Shown here: positions 52,057 to 60,705 of the stretch, piece by piece
Layout of the letters: every line of letters begins with the position of its first letter
How positions within the stretch are numbered: position 1 is the stretch's first letter
Assembly: GCF_036345995.1 (NCBI RefSeq)
Contig: NZ_CP107796.1
Coordinates: 992,001 to 1,056,000, forward strand
Reading direction: 5' to 3'
Origin: Streptomyces sp. NBC_00557
Lineage (GTDB): Bacteria; Actinomycetota; Actinomycetes; Streptomycetales; Streptomycetaceae
DNA length: 64,000 bases
Notes under the pieces: generated by a model
What the model was told of the DNA's origin: nothing
What the model saw: only the letters and a program-made list of their open reading frames with translations
Database searches by the model: none
Position numbers and translations under genes: made by a program

Positions 52057-54393
52057 TCAGGCCCGCCAGTCGACCTTGAACACCCACACGTACCGGCCCG
52101 CCTTCCGTGCGGCCTCCGGTACGTCGATCACCAGCGAGCCGCCCGAGACGGTCCAGGTCAGGGGGCGGTCGTGGCCGAGCATGGTGACCTTGTCCCCGGG
52201 CCGCACCGGGACCGGCGCCTCGACGGTCAGCTTGGCGCCCGGCTCGGCCAGCGAGTGGATGTAGAACGCCTCGTCCGGGCGGACCGTGAACCGCAGGTCC
52301 TCGCCGAGCTGGGCCATCCGCGACCAGTACGTCGTGTCGTAGACCGCCTCGCCGTTGACCCTGAGCCAGGCGCCCGTCTGGCGCAGCCGGGTCTGCAGGA
52401 TGTCCGCGATGGTGCCGTCGGCGCGCGGACCGATGTCCAGCAGGAAGTTGCCGTTCTTCGAAACGATGTCGACCAGGCTGCGCACGACCTCCTCGGCCGT
52501 CATGTAGGCGGCGTCCGGGGTGGCCTGGTTGTAGCCGTAGCTGAACGGATCGAGCCCCCGGCTGGACTCCCACTTGGCGACGACCGTGTTGGCGTACGTC
52601 GTGTACTCGGGCGTGGTGAAGTCGTGGAAGGCGATGCCCGCACGGTTGTTGACGGTCACGTCGATCGGGCGGGCCCGGTTCTTGGCGTGGTTGAAGTACT
52701 CGGCGAGGACATGGAGGCTGTCGTTCACGCCGCCGATGTCGCACCAGATGATCTCCGGGTCGTAGCCGTGGATCAGTTCGAGCATCTGCGGGGCCTGGTA
52801 GTCGTGCACGTAGTCCTTGCCCGCGGTGTATCCCGTGTACGGGACCGGCTCCAGGGTGTACGGGTTGCGCGGGGCGTGGCCCATCCACGGGTTGTCGGGG
52901 TTGAACCACTCCGGCATGGAGAAGTAGAGCCCGCGGTGGAGTTCGGGGGCGTACCGCCGGGAGGCCTCGAACAGCTCCTTGACCAGGTCCCGTCGGGGGC
53001 CCATCCGCACGGCGTTGCGGTCGGAGACCTTGGTGTCCCACAGGGCGAAGCCCTCGTGGTGCTTGGAGGTCAGCACGTGGTACTGGGCGCCGGCGTCGCG
53101 GAACAGCTCCACCCAGGCGCGCGGGTCGAAGCGCTCGGCGGTGAAGCGCGGGATGAAGTCGTCGTAGGCGAAGTCCTGGCCGTAGGTGGCGCGGTGGTAG
53201 GCGTACGTCGGGTTGCCGGGGTCCTGCATCTGGTCCCAGTACCACTCGGCGTACTGCTTGCCGACCGGGGCCCAGGCGGGCACCGAGTAGACGCCCCAGT
53301 GGATGAAGATGCCGAACTTGGCGCCCTGGAACCAGTACGGCGCCTGATGTCCGGCGAGGGAGGCCTCGGTGGGCCGGTAGTCGGCCACGCCGAGGGTCAG
53401 CCGGCTTGGCGCCGAGGCGGCTTGGGCGCCCCGGCCGCGTACGGTCACCGTGCCGTCCTGCCGGGTGCCGGGGGCGGTGCCCGCGCGGTTGCGGATGCCG
53501 ATGCGGACGCGGGCCTGTTCGCCGGGGTCGAGGCGGCGGATGCGGGCGGGTTCGACCGTGCGGGCGCCGGGGACGTCGACGCGCACGGACACGTCGTCGC
53601 CGGAGAGGATCGGGACCGTGCCCGCGTTGACGACGGTGGCCTCGACGCTCTGGGCGCCGGTGGCCTCCAGCAGGGAGGCGGTGGAGTGGGCGTCGCGCAG
53701 GGCCAGGGCCCGTCCCTGCGCGACGGGTTGCAGGGAGAGGGCGAAGACGTGCAGGGACGTCTTGTTCGCGGCGGCGGGGTGGGTGACCGGCAGGGTGACG
53801 GCGACGGCCTCGCGCCGGGGGTCGACCCAGACCTCCGATGTCCCGATGCCGACGGTGTGCTCGTCCTTGGTGCCGTCCGGCGTGTAGCGGTACGGCGCCG
53901 AGAGCGGACCGCCCGCCGCGTACCAGTCGGCGCCGCCGAGGGCCGCGGTGCTGGTGGAGCCGTCGGCGTAGTGGACGGTGGCCTGGCCGGAGGCGTCGCC
54001 GTAGCTCCCTGCGGTGAGGAAGACGGCCGAGAGGTAGTGGCCGCGGGGCAGGTCGATGCGCTGGCCGAGCGCGACGACGTTGTTCCCGGCGCCCGCCGTC
54101 GGTGCGGGGAAGTCGAAGGGGACGCCGTCCACCTCGATGCGGCCCGCGGGGAGTTCCTCGCCCGGGAAGGTGTAACCGGAGCCGTCGAAGTCGCCGCCGC
54201 GGGCGGAGGCGGTGTCGATGCCGTCGTTGTCGTAGAGGGCGCCGAGCGGGACGGGCACCGGGTCGGGGACGGTGGCCCACGGCGCCTGCCGTCCGGCGGC
54301 CTGCGCGGGTGTCGCGGCGGTGAGCGGCAGGGCGGCCACTGCCGTCGCCCCGGCCGCCGCGCCCAGGACCAGCCGTCTGGGATACATGCTCAT
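52057..54393 (-). CDS. Secreted alpha-L-fucosidase, glycoside hydrolase family 29
   Basis: A 778-aa Tat-exported enzyme. Signal MSMYPRRLVLGAAAG with cleavage after AQA. Residues about 35-330 are non-catalytic beta-rich modules, followed by the GH29 barrel (KFGIFIHWGVYSVPAWAP; YHVLTSKHHEGFALWDTKV), the nucleophile Asp in EIIWCDIGG, and NGNFLLDIGPRADG. A C-terminal beta domain closes the protein. It would release L-fucose outside the cell for the nearby importer and fuconate pathway. GGGAG precedes ATG 54393. It is monocistronic, bounded by a terminator, with an inverted repeat upstream. The long N-terminal extension compared with minimal fucosidases may aid substrate binding. Confidence 0.92.
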   Translation of the reverse strand: MSMYPRRLVLGAAAGATAVAALPLTAATPAQAAGRQAPWATVPDPVPVPLGALYDNDGIDTASARGGDFDGSGYTFPGEELPAGRIEVDGVPFDFPAPTAGAGNNVVALGQRIDLPRGHYLSAVFLTAGSYGDASGQATVHYADGSTSTAALGGADWYAAGGPLSAPYRYTPDGTKDEHTVGIGTSEVWVDPRREAVAVTLPVTHPAAANKTSLHVFALSLQPVAQGRALALRDAHSTASLLEATGAQSVEATVVNAGTVPILSGDDVSVRVDVPGARTVEPARIRRLDPGEQARVRIGIRNRAGTAPGTRQDGTVTVRGRGAQAASAPSRLTLGVADYRPTEASLAGHQAPYWFQGAKFGIFIHWGVYSVPAWAPVGKQYAEWYWDQMQDPGNPTYAYHRATYGQDFAYDDFIPRFTAERFDPRAWVELFRDAGAQYHVLTSKHHEGFALWDTKVSDRNAVRMGPRRDLVKELFEASRRYAPELHRGLYFSMPEWFNPDNPWMGHAPRNPYTLEPVPYTGYTAGKDYVHDYQAPQMLELIHGYDPEIIWCDIGGVNDSLHVLAEYFNHAKNRARPIDVTVNNRAGIAFHDFTTPEYTTYANTVVAKWESSRGLDPFSYGYNQATPDAAYMTAEEVVRSLVDIVSKNGNFLLDIGPRADGTIADILQTRLRQTGAWLRVNGEAVYDTTYWSRMAQLGEDLRFTVRPDEAFYIHSLAEPGAKLTVEAPVPVRPGDKVTMLGHDRPLTWTVSGGSLVIDVPEAARKAGRYVWVFKVDWRA

Positions 54394-54416
54394 GAGCGGC
54401 TCCCATTAACTCCGAT

Positions 54417-54434
54417 TCATCGGATGTCTGATGA
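54417..54434. promoter_or_regulatory. Inverted repeat upstream of the fucosidase gene
   Basis: TCATC-N8-GATGA, 24 nt before the fucosidase start. Read on the minus strand it contains ATCAGAC, which also occurs in the CTTAT-N7-ATAAG repeat before the sugar operon (46119-46125). Shared control by the same regulator is possible but weakly supported. Confidence 0.4.
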
Positions 54435-54612
54435 TGGTGGCGCCGTAAAGACGCTGTCAACGGGGCTGCAGGCAAACCGAGTTCAGGCATTGATCGGATG
54501 ACGGGGTGCGACAGGTGAACGGTGTCTCGACGTACTCCATCGGAGCGGGCACAGTTCTCCCTGCGCCGTGCTGCGTACCAGCGAGTAGCCGAGGACCGAG
54601 CGAGGAGTGCCC

Positions 54613-55956
54613 GTGGGTGACTGGGCCGGGCGGAGTGCCGCCGAGATTGCCGCCGCCGTACGCGAGAAGCGGGTGACACCGCGGGAGGTGGTGGCCGAGC
54701 ACCTCGCGCGGATCGAGCGGCTGGACGGGCGGATCGGGGCCTTCCGGAAGGTGCGGGGCGAGGCCGCTCTCGCCGAGGCCGACGAGGTGGGCTCGCGGAC
54801 CGGTCTGGCCGGCCTGCCGCTCGCGGGCGTCCCCGTGGCGGTGAAGGACAATCTCGCGGTGCGCGGCGAGTCCCGCCGCGACGGCTCGGCCGCCACCCCC
54901 GACACCCCGGCCGCCGAGGACCATGTCACGGTGGCCCGGCTGCGGACGGCCGGCGCGGTGGTCGTGGGCCTGACGAACGTGCCGGAGCTGTGTGTCTTCG
55001 GCACCACGGAGGGCCCGTACGGCACCGCCCGGAATCCGTGGGACACCACGCGCACCGCGGGCGGCTCCTCCGGCGGCAGCGCCGCCGCGGTGGCCGCGGG
55101 ACTGGTGCCGGTCGCGCTCGGCAACGACGGCATGGGCTCGCTGCGCATCCCGGCGGCCAACTGCGGCCTGGTCACGCTGAAGCCGGGGCACGGCGTGGTG
55201 CCGGCGGGGATCGGCAACGGCGACTGGTTCGGCATGGCGGAGAACGGCGCTCTGGCCACCACGGTCGAGGACCTGCGGCTGGTCCTGGGCGTCCTCGCGG
55301 ACGCCGGCCTGCCGCGCACGGAGGAGCCGCCGCGCCGGCGGATCGCCGCGGCCGTGCGCAGCCCGCTCGCCGGGGTGAGCGTGAGCAGACCGTATACGAC
55401 CGCGGTCCGGGAGGCGGCCGGGATGCTGACGCGGGCCGGGCACCGGGTGCGGCGGGCCGAGCCGCCGTACCCGCTCTCCCTGGGGGTGACCGCGCTGACG
55501 CACTGGACGGCCGGCACCGCGGTGGACGCCGAGGGCCTGGACCGGACGCTGCTGGCCCGGCGGACCCGGGTGCACGCGGCGGTGGGCCGGCGGTTCGTGG
55601 GCCCGGTGCGCGCCGGGGACGGCCGCGAGCGGCTGCGCGCCCGGCTGGCGCCCTTCTTCGCCGAGCACGACGTGCTGCTCACCGCGGCTCTGGCCCGGCG
55701 CTCCCCCGCGGCCGGCCCGTGGCACGAGCGCGGCTGGCTGCGCAACGTGCTCGCGAACACCGCGTACTCGCCGTTCACGCCACCGTGGAACCTCACGGGC
55801 TGGCCCGCGATGTCGGTGCCGTTCGGCACGCTTCCCTCGGGCGCGCCCTGCGCCGTGCAGCTGGCCGGCCCGCCGGGGTCGGAGGGCGTGCTGCTGGAGC
55901 TGGCCGAGGAGCTGGAGCGGCTGCGCCCGTGGCCGCGGACGGCGCCGGTGGCCTGA
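54613..55956 (+). CDS. Amidase signature-family hydrolase
   Basis: A 447-aa amidase. The Ser-cisSer-Lys triad is visible: Lys in VAVKDNL (about 80), the cis-Ser in TAGGSSGGSAAA, and the nucleophile Ser in GNDGMGSLRIPAA, where the usual GSDxGGS is varied to NDGMGS. The C-terminal part (YSPFTPPWNLTGWPAMSVPFG) is typical. It hydrolyses an unknown amide. GTG 54613 is preferred because AGGAG lies 5 nt upstream; GTG 54607 overlaps that site. It converges with the GNAT gene with a 3-nt gap. Confidence 0.88.
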   Translation: MGDWAGRSAAEIAAAVREKRVTPREVVAEHLARIERLDGRIGAFRKVRGEAALAEADEVGSRTGLAGLPLAGVPVAVKDNLAVRGESRRDGSAATPDTPAAEDHVTVARLRTAGAVVVGLTNVPELCVFGTTEGPYGTARNPWDTTRTAGGSSGGSAAAVAAGLVPVALGNDGMGSLRIPAANCGLVTLKPGHGVVPAGIGNGDWFGMAENGALATTVEDLRLVLGVLADAGLPRTEEPPRRRIAAAVRSPLAGVSVSRPYTTAVREAAGMLTRAGHRVRRAEPPYPLSLGVTALTHWTAGTAVDAEGLDRTLLARRTRVHAAVGRRFVGPVRAGDGRERLRARLAPFFAEHDVLLTAALARRSPAAGPWHERGWLRNVLANTAYSPFTPPWNLTGWPAMSVPFGTLPSGAPCAVQLAGPPGSEGVLLELAEELERLRPWPRTAPVA

Positions 55957-55959
55957 TCG

Positions 55960-56454
55960 TCAGCCGCGCTGTTCGAGCGACCGGTACATGATGTGCAGGC
56001 CCACTCTGCCGTGCCGGGGGTGGTCGAAGGCCTCCGGGACGGTGCCGAGGACGGTGAAACCGAGGGAGGTCCACAGGGCGACGGCGGGGTTGGTCTCGAC
56101 CACGGCGTTGAAGACCATCGCCCGGTAGCCCTGGGCCCTCGCCTCGGCCAGGACGTGTTCGGCGAGGGCGCGGCCGATGCCCCGGCCCGTGCAGTCGGGG
56201 TCGACCATGAAACCGGCGTTGGCGACGCGGGCGGCGGGCCCGCCGTAGTTGGGGGTGAGGTACGCCGAGCCGGTCACGGCTCCGGCCCGGTCCTCGGCGA
56301 CGTAGACGCGCTTGGCGGGGTGCATCCACAGCGCGCGGGCGTCCTGCTCGGAGGTGTCCGGGTCCCAGGCGTAGGTCTCGGCGGCGGCGACGATCCGGTG
56401 CCAGAAAGGCCAGATCCGCGGCCAGTCGTCGGCCACGGCTTGTCTGATCAGCAT
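55960..56454 (-). CDS. GNAT-family N-acetyltransferase
   Basis: A 164-aa acetyltransferase with the acetyl-CoA loop CTGRGIGRALAEHVL near residue 90 and the preceding strand ANAGFMVDPD; C-terminal FNAVVETNPAVALWTSLGF is typical of the phosphinothricin/YncA-like group. The substrate could be an amino compound or antibiotic; nothing specific can be said. No Shine-Dalgarno precedes ATG 56454, so the mRNA may be leaderless. Confidence 0.87.
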   Translation of the reverse strand: MLIRQAVADDWPRIWPFWHRIVAAAETYAWDPDTSEQDARALWMHPAKRVYVAEDRAGAVTGSAYLTPNYGGPAARVANAGFMVDPDCTGRGIGRALAEHVLAEARAQGYRAMVFNAVVETNPAVALWTSLGFTVLGTVPEAFDHPRHGRVGLHIMYRSLEQRG

Positions 56455-56515
56455 GGGCGCGAGTCTGTCAGGTCACGCCCACGCACGCGGCGCTCGTGAA
56501 GGGTGGGATCCGGGG

Positions 56516-56689
56516 TCAGTCCACGCTGGGCAGGATGTGGGGTTCGGCGAGGTCTTCCTCGTAACCCGCGAGGCGGATGGGCGCCGACCGGGCCCACACG
56601 TCGAGGCTGCCGAGCTCTCCGGGCCGGCGGCCCGCACGCTCCGTGCGTTCCTTGGGGCGCTCTTCGCGATTCGTCTTCTCCGGTGTCAC
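56516..56689 (-). CDS. 57-aa conserved-looking small protein
   Basis: GTG 56689 follows AAGGAG at 7-nt spacing. The peptide is charged at the N-terminus (TPEKTNREERPKERTERAG) and ends with a structured-looking tail (SLDVWARSAPIRLAGYEEDL, then AEPHILPSVD). No signal peptide or membrane segment. Strong Shine-Dalgarno, third-position GC bias and the low-complexity-free C-terminus support a real gene. I cannot assign a function. It lies 61 nt upstream of the GNAT gene on the same strand and could be co-transcribed with it. Confidence 0.7.
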   Translation of the reverse strand: MTPEKTNREERPKERTERAGRRPGELGSLDVWARSAPIRLAGYEEDLAEPHILPSVD

Positions 56690-57095
56690 CGCGCACTCCT
56701 TATGTGTCGGTCGCCCTCGGGGGCGTCCGGTCAGTCTGCGCTCCGGCAGTCGGCGCCCGCTCGGGTCTGGATGGAAGGCCAGTCCGGGCGCGGTGGCGCC
56801 GCTGCGGACAGCGGGTCTGGGTGGGACCCGATCGTGCCGTCCGCCCCTTCAGGGTACCCAAATGAGCGGGCCCGCGCTCGATCGGGAGTGCAAACAAGGT
56901 GTAACCATCAGAAGTCGTTTGGCCCCTCCATACCTGTCAATATGCGGCTATGTGCGGCCGGGCGCATCACCCGCGCGTGGAGCGCATCACCCGCACGGGC
57001 TACACGTGGCGCAGTTCAGGTGCCGTTGGCCGGGGCGCAAGCTCGTCATGATCTGCTGATGAGCGGCAACGGCTGTCTCGCGGAAGGACTGACGC
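56690..57095. other. Intergenic region with a 13-bp direct repeat
   Basis: 406 nt without a convincing gene. GCGCATCACCCGC occurs twice (56962-56974 and 56982-56994), offset by 20 nt or two helical turns, about 100 nt before the HD-like gene: a plausible activator site. A TTGACA hexamer lies on the minus strand (56935-56940) upstream of the small gene, without a clear -10 partner. Confidence 0.45.
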
Positions 57096-57449
57096 ATGGA
57101 GCTGCGCAGCGTCGAGGAGCTGATGGATCTGCTGTACGTCGGCCGGCACGAGCACGCGCTGCGAACCGCCGCGCTGCTGCGTCGCGGGCACCCCGCCGAC
57201 AAGGAGCTGCAGGTGGCGGGGCTTGTGTACGGCATCGGGGCGGCCGAGGCGGTGCGGCCGCTGCTCGGGGAGCGGGTGTTCCGGCTGGTGCGCGGCGGCG
57301 CCGGCCCGGCGGACGACGACGCGCTGCGGCTGCGCCAGGCGTACGAGGAGAGCCGCACGGCGCGCTTCGACGCGGGCGTCCTGGAGGACTGGCGTACGGT
57401 CCTGGAACTGGTGGCGGCCCGCAACTCCCGGCTGGGCGCCGTCGACTGA
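57096..57449 (+). CDS. HD-domain-like protein lacking the HD dyad
   Basis: A 117-aa helical protein. The segment HEHALRTAALLRRGHPADKELQVAGLVYGIG aligns by eye with HD-phosphohydrolase cores (HxLQTAxLAxxxGAxxELVVAALLHDIG), but His-Asp is replaced by Tyr-Gly, so metal-dependent hydrolysis should be lost. C-terminal RTARFDAGVLEDWRTVLELV resembles the family tail. It may bind a ligand or a partner rather than act as an enzyme. GGAAGGA precedes ATG 57096. It converges with the SDR gene. Confidence 0.7.
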   Translation: MELRSVEELMDLLYVGRHEHALRTAALLRRGHPADKELQVAGLVYGIGAAEAVRPLLGERVFRLVRGGAGPADDDALRLRQAYEESRTARFDAGVLEDWRTVLELVAARNSRLGAVD

Positions 57450-57473
57450 CGCCACGGAAGGTGCGGGGCCGGC

Positions 57474-58967
57474 TCACCACTTGCCGGGCGCGTAGTCCTT
57501 CAGGAAGACGCCGTACAGGTCCTCGCCCGCCTCGCCTCGGACGATCGGGTCGTACACGCGGGCCGCGCCGTCGACCAGGTCGAGGGGCGCGTGGAAGCCG
57601 GCCTCGGCGAGGCGGAGCTTGTCGTAGTGCGGGCGCTCGTCGGTGATCCAGCCGGTGTCCACGGAGGTCATGAGGATGCCGTCCGTCTCGAACATCTCGG
57701 CCGCGCTGGTTCGCGTGACCATGTTCATGGCGGCCTTGGCGGCGTTGGTGTTCGGGTGCCCGGCGCCCTTGTAGCCGCGGCTGAAGACACCCTCCATCGC
57801 CGAGACGTTCACGACGTACGCGCGCCCGCTGGGTGCCTTCTTCGCGGCGTCGGCCATGGCCGGGCGCAGCTTGCTGATGAGGATGAACGGCGCCGTGTAG
57901 TTGCACAGCTGGGTCTCCAGCAGCTCCACCGGGGAGATCTGCTCGATGGTCTGCACCCAGGTGTTGCTGTCGACGACGTCCGGGACGAGGCCGCCGGCGT
58001 CGATGGCGGTGCCGTCGAGGTGCCGGGCGACGCTGGCGTTGCCGGCGACGAGGGCGAGGTCGGCGACCTTCTGGGCGTCCAGGCCGCTGGTGCCGGCGGG
58101 CAGCGCGGCGATGCCGTCGACGGCGCCGGAGTTGAAGGCGCCGATGACGTGGTGGGCGGGGAGTTCGCCGGCGGGCAGCGGGGCGGACTCGCCCTCGACC
58201 AGCGCCGCGTAGGCGGAGGGCAGGCGGCGCACGGTCTGCGTCGCGTTGTTGATCAGGATGTCGAGCGGGCCCGCCTCCGCGACCTGCTCGGCGAGGGCCA
58301 CGGCCTGCGCCGGGTCGCGCAGGTCGATCCCGACGACCTCCAGGCGGTGCAGCCAGTCCGCCGAGTCCTCCATCGCCTTGAAGCGCCGGATGGCGTCCTT
58401 GGGAAAGCGCGTGGTGATCGTCGTGTGCGCGCCGTCGCGCAGCAGGCGCAGCGCGATGTACATGCCGATCTTGGCCCGGCCGCCGGTGAGCAGGGCGCGC
58501 TTGCCGGTGAGGTCGGCGCGGGCGTCCCGCTTGGCGCGGTTCTCGGCGGCGCACTTCTGGCAGAGCTGGTGGTAGAAGTAGTCGACCTCGACATAGCGGG
58601 TCTTGCAGACGTAGCAGGAGCGGGGGCGCTGGAGTATGCCCGCGATCCGGCCCTCCTCGACCTTGGAGGACGGCAGGATGCCCTCGGTCTCGTCGTCGAT
58701 GCGCTCGGCGGAGCCGGTGGCGGTGGCCTCGGTGACGGCGCGGTCGTGCGCGGTCTTGGCGGCGCGGCGCTCCTGGCGGCGGCGCTGCTTGACCATGCGG
58801 TAGATGTGCGAGGTGGCCCGCCGGACCTTGATCGCGTCCGGGTGGTCGACGTCGAGGGTGTCCAGCTCCTCGAGCACGCTCAGGCAGACGGCGAGCCGCT
58901 CCGGGTCGATACCGGGGCCGTGGACCACGTCCTCCGTGGCCATGGAGCCGTCTTCTGTCACCGTCAT
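57474..58967 (-). CDS. SDR-like oxidoreductase with N-terminal zinc-ribbon extension, no catalytic Tyr
   Basis: A 497-aa protein, about twice the length of a plain SDR. Residues 1-150 are charged and helical and contain a Cys-ribbon (CYVCKTRY ... HQLCQKC, about 118-139). The Rossmann domain begins GKRALLTGGRAKIGMYIAL and continues with VVGIDLRDP and ILINNATQ. Ser is present in VNVSAMEG, but the YxxxK position reads TNAAK: Lys kept, Tyr absent. Members with this HPNTNAAKAA block may use another residue or not be dehydrogenases. ATG 58967 follows GAGGGAAG at long spacing; ATG 58943 is an alternative. Confidence 0.78.
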   Translation of the reverse strand: MTVTEDGSMATEDVVHGPGIDPERLAVCLSVLEELDTLDVDHPDAIKVRRATSHIYRMVKQRRRQERRAAKTAHDRAVTEATATGSAERIDDETEGILPSSKVEEGRIAGILQRPRSCYVCKTRYVEVDYFYHQLCQKCAAENRAKRDARADLTGKRALLTGGRAKIGMYIALRLLRDGAHTTITTRFPKDAIRRFKAMEDSADWLHRLEVVGIDLRDPAQAVALAEQVAEAGPLDILINNATQTVRRLPSAYAALVEGESAPLPAGELPAHHVIGAFNSGAVDGIAALPAGTSGLDAQKVADLALVAGNASVARHLDGTAIDAGGLVPDVVDSNTWVQTIEQISPVELLETQLCNYTAPFILISKLRPAMADAAKKAPSGRAYVVNVSAMEGVFSRGYKGAGHPNTNAAKAAMNMVTRTSAAEMFETDGILMTSVDTGWITDERPHYDKLRLAEAGFHAPLDLVDGAARVYDPIVRGEAGEDLYGVFLKDYAPGKW

Positions 58968-59364
58968 CGCGCTGCCGCTTCCCTCTCACCCGCGCAGCGC
59001 TCCGACTCGCGCCCGCTTTCGAACGGGGAATTTTACGGAGGACCGGCCCCCGAGGCCAAACGCGTGCCGGAGGCCGGGACGGGGGCGCGAAACGCGGGCC
59101 GGGGCAGGGAGCCGCACGCAGGCCACCGCCGGAGCGCGGAGCGGCCCGCGGAGACCGCGGACGGGAACCGGCAGCCGAACCCCTGCGGGGCGACACGGCG
59201 GACAGCCGCACGCAGGCCACCGCCGGAACGGCCCCCTGCCCACCCGGCGGCCGCCGGCGGTGGGGGCGCCCCGCGGGGGCCACCCGCACCAGGCGACGAG
59301 AGCCGCACGGGTGGTGCGGGTGGGAACCCCCTCCCGGCCGGAGGCCGAGGCCGCGCGCCGGTGC
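58968..59364. repeat. Intergenic region with a 24-bp direct repeat
   Basis: 397 nt without a gene. A perfect 24-bp repeat (starting AGCCGCACGCAGGCCACCGC) lies at 59110-59133 and 59204-59227, with further GC-rich near-repeats around it. Two copies only and 70 nt of unlike sequence between them; probably local duplication. Confidence 0.6.
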
Positions 59365-60696
59365 TCACACCTCGCACGCCGCCAGCAGCGTGGACAGCTC
59401 GGCCGACACCGCGTGGGCGAACCGGTCCAGGTCCGGCACCGCCTGCGCGTCCGCGACCAGCCCGTAGTGCACGTGCCCGCGATACGTGGAGATGGCCACC
59501 GCCAGCGACTGGCCCGGCGCGAGCGGGGCCAGCGGGTAGACCTCCTTCAGCTCGTGGCCGCCCAGCCGCAGCCCCAGCCCCGGCAGCGGCACGCTGGTGA
59601 CGAGGATGTCGAACCACAGCCGGGCGGCCTGCCCGACGAGCGGCCCGCCGAGCCGGTGCCCGAGGGCCGGGATGTGGTCGGCGAGCAGCGCCACCGCGCC
59701 GGCGCCCCGGTTCGGCCCCGCGTCCTTGTTGCGGACCATCGCGGAGCGCACGGTGCCGAGGCGGCCGAGCGGGTCGGGTTCGTCCACCGGGAGCCGTATC
59801 AGATAGCCGGAGAGCCGGTTGCCCTGTGGGTGCGCGGTGCGCGGACGGCGCCGGGACACCGGGATGAGGGCGCGGGGCGCGACCCCCTGCGTACGGTCGC
59901 CGCGCTCCTCCAGCCAGCGGCGCAGCGCCCCGGCGACGACGGCGATCAGCACGTCGTTGACCGTGCCGCCGGCGGTCTTGCGCACCCGGTGCACGTCGTC
60001 GATGTCCACCACGACGCCGGCGGTGCGGCGGGTGCCGGTCGGCGCGGAGGTGAGCGCCGAGACGGGCCGCATGCCGAGCGTGGAGCGGGCGAGGGAGGCG
60101 CCGATGTCCAGGGCCCGGCCGACGTCGGACAGCGCGCCCCTGACCAGGCCGGGGACGAGCCCCGGCAGCCGGCGCACATCGGTCAGCAGCCCGCGCGGCG
60201 GCTCGATGGCGCGCGGCGCCCGCTCGGGCAGGTCCACCGGGTCGAGGATGCCGGCGGCGAGCTTCAGCGCGCGCAGCCCGTCGGCGAGGGCGTGGTGGAA
60301 CTTGAACAGCACGGCGAAGGACATTCCGTCCTCGCCGGGCAGCACATGGGCCTCCCACGGCGGCCGGCCGCGCTCCAGCGGGCGCTCCATGAGGCGGCCG
60401 GCGGCGGCGTGGAAGTCGGCGGTCGGGGCGTGCAGCCGTACGTGGTTCAGCGGGTCGAAGTCCGGGGCGGGTTCCCGGGCCGCGCCGCCGAAGGCGAGCG
60501 GCTGCCAGACGTCGCGGATGCGCAGGCGCAGCCCGGGCACGGCGGCGGCGCGCGCCGCGAGCAGGTCGGCGGCGTGCGCCCCGGCGGTGGGCGAGTGAGC
60601 GCCGAAGACGCCGAGCGCGCCGAGGTGCATCGGGTGCCGGTCGGACTCGATGTTCCAGAACGCCAGATCGAGGGGAGCGAGCAGGTCTGAAGTCAC
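59365..60696 (-). CDS. WS/DGAT-family acyltransferase
   Basis: A 443-aa wax ester synthase/diacylglycerol acyltransferase. The catalytic motif is FHHALADG (HHxxxDG) near residue 135; N-terminal PLDLAFWNIE and C-terminal SVPLPGLGLRLGG ... YPLAPLAPGQSLAVAISTYRG are family blocks. It makes triacylglycerol from diacylglycerol and acyl-CoA, the main Streptomyces storage lipid. GTG 60696 has GAGG upstream. A 10-codon open frame with a duplicated start sequence lies just upstream. Confidence 0.9.
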   Translation of the reverse strand: MTSDLLAPLDLAFWNIESDRHPMHLGALGVFGAHSPTAGAHAADLLAARAAAVPGLRLRIRDVWQPLAFGGAAREPAPDFDPLNHVRLHAPTADFHAAAGRLMERPLERGRPPWEAHVLPGEDGMSFAVLFKFHHALADGLRALKLAAGILDPVDLPERAPRAIEPPRGLLTDVRRLPGLVPGLVRGALSDVGRALDIGASLARSTLGMRPVSALTSAPTGTRRTAGVVVDIDDVHRVRKTAGGTVNDVLIAVVAGALRRWLEERGDRTQGVAPRALIPVSRRRPRTAHPQGNRLSGYLIRLPVDEPDPLGRLGTVRSAMVRNKDAGPNRGAGAVALLADHIPALGHRLGGPLVGQAARLWFDILVTSVPLPGLGLRLGGHELKEVYPLAPLAPGQSLAVAISTYRGHVHYGLVADAQAVPDLDRFAHAVSAELSTLLAACEV

Positions 60697-60705
60697 GGGC
60701 TTGCC

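Noticed and set aside
59110..59227. CRISPR-like repeat
   Set aside because: Only two copies with a 70-nt spacer, no further units and no cas genes.
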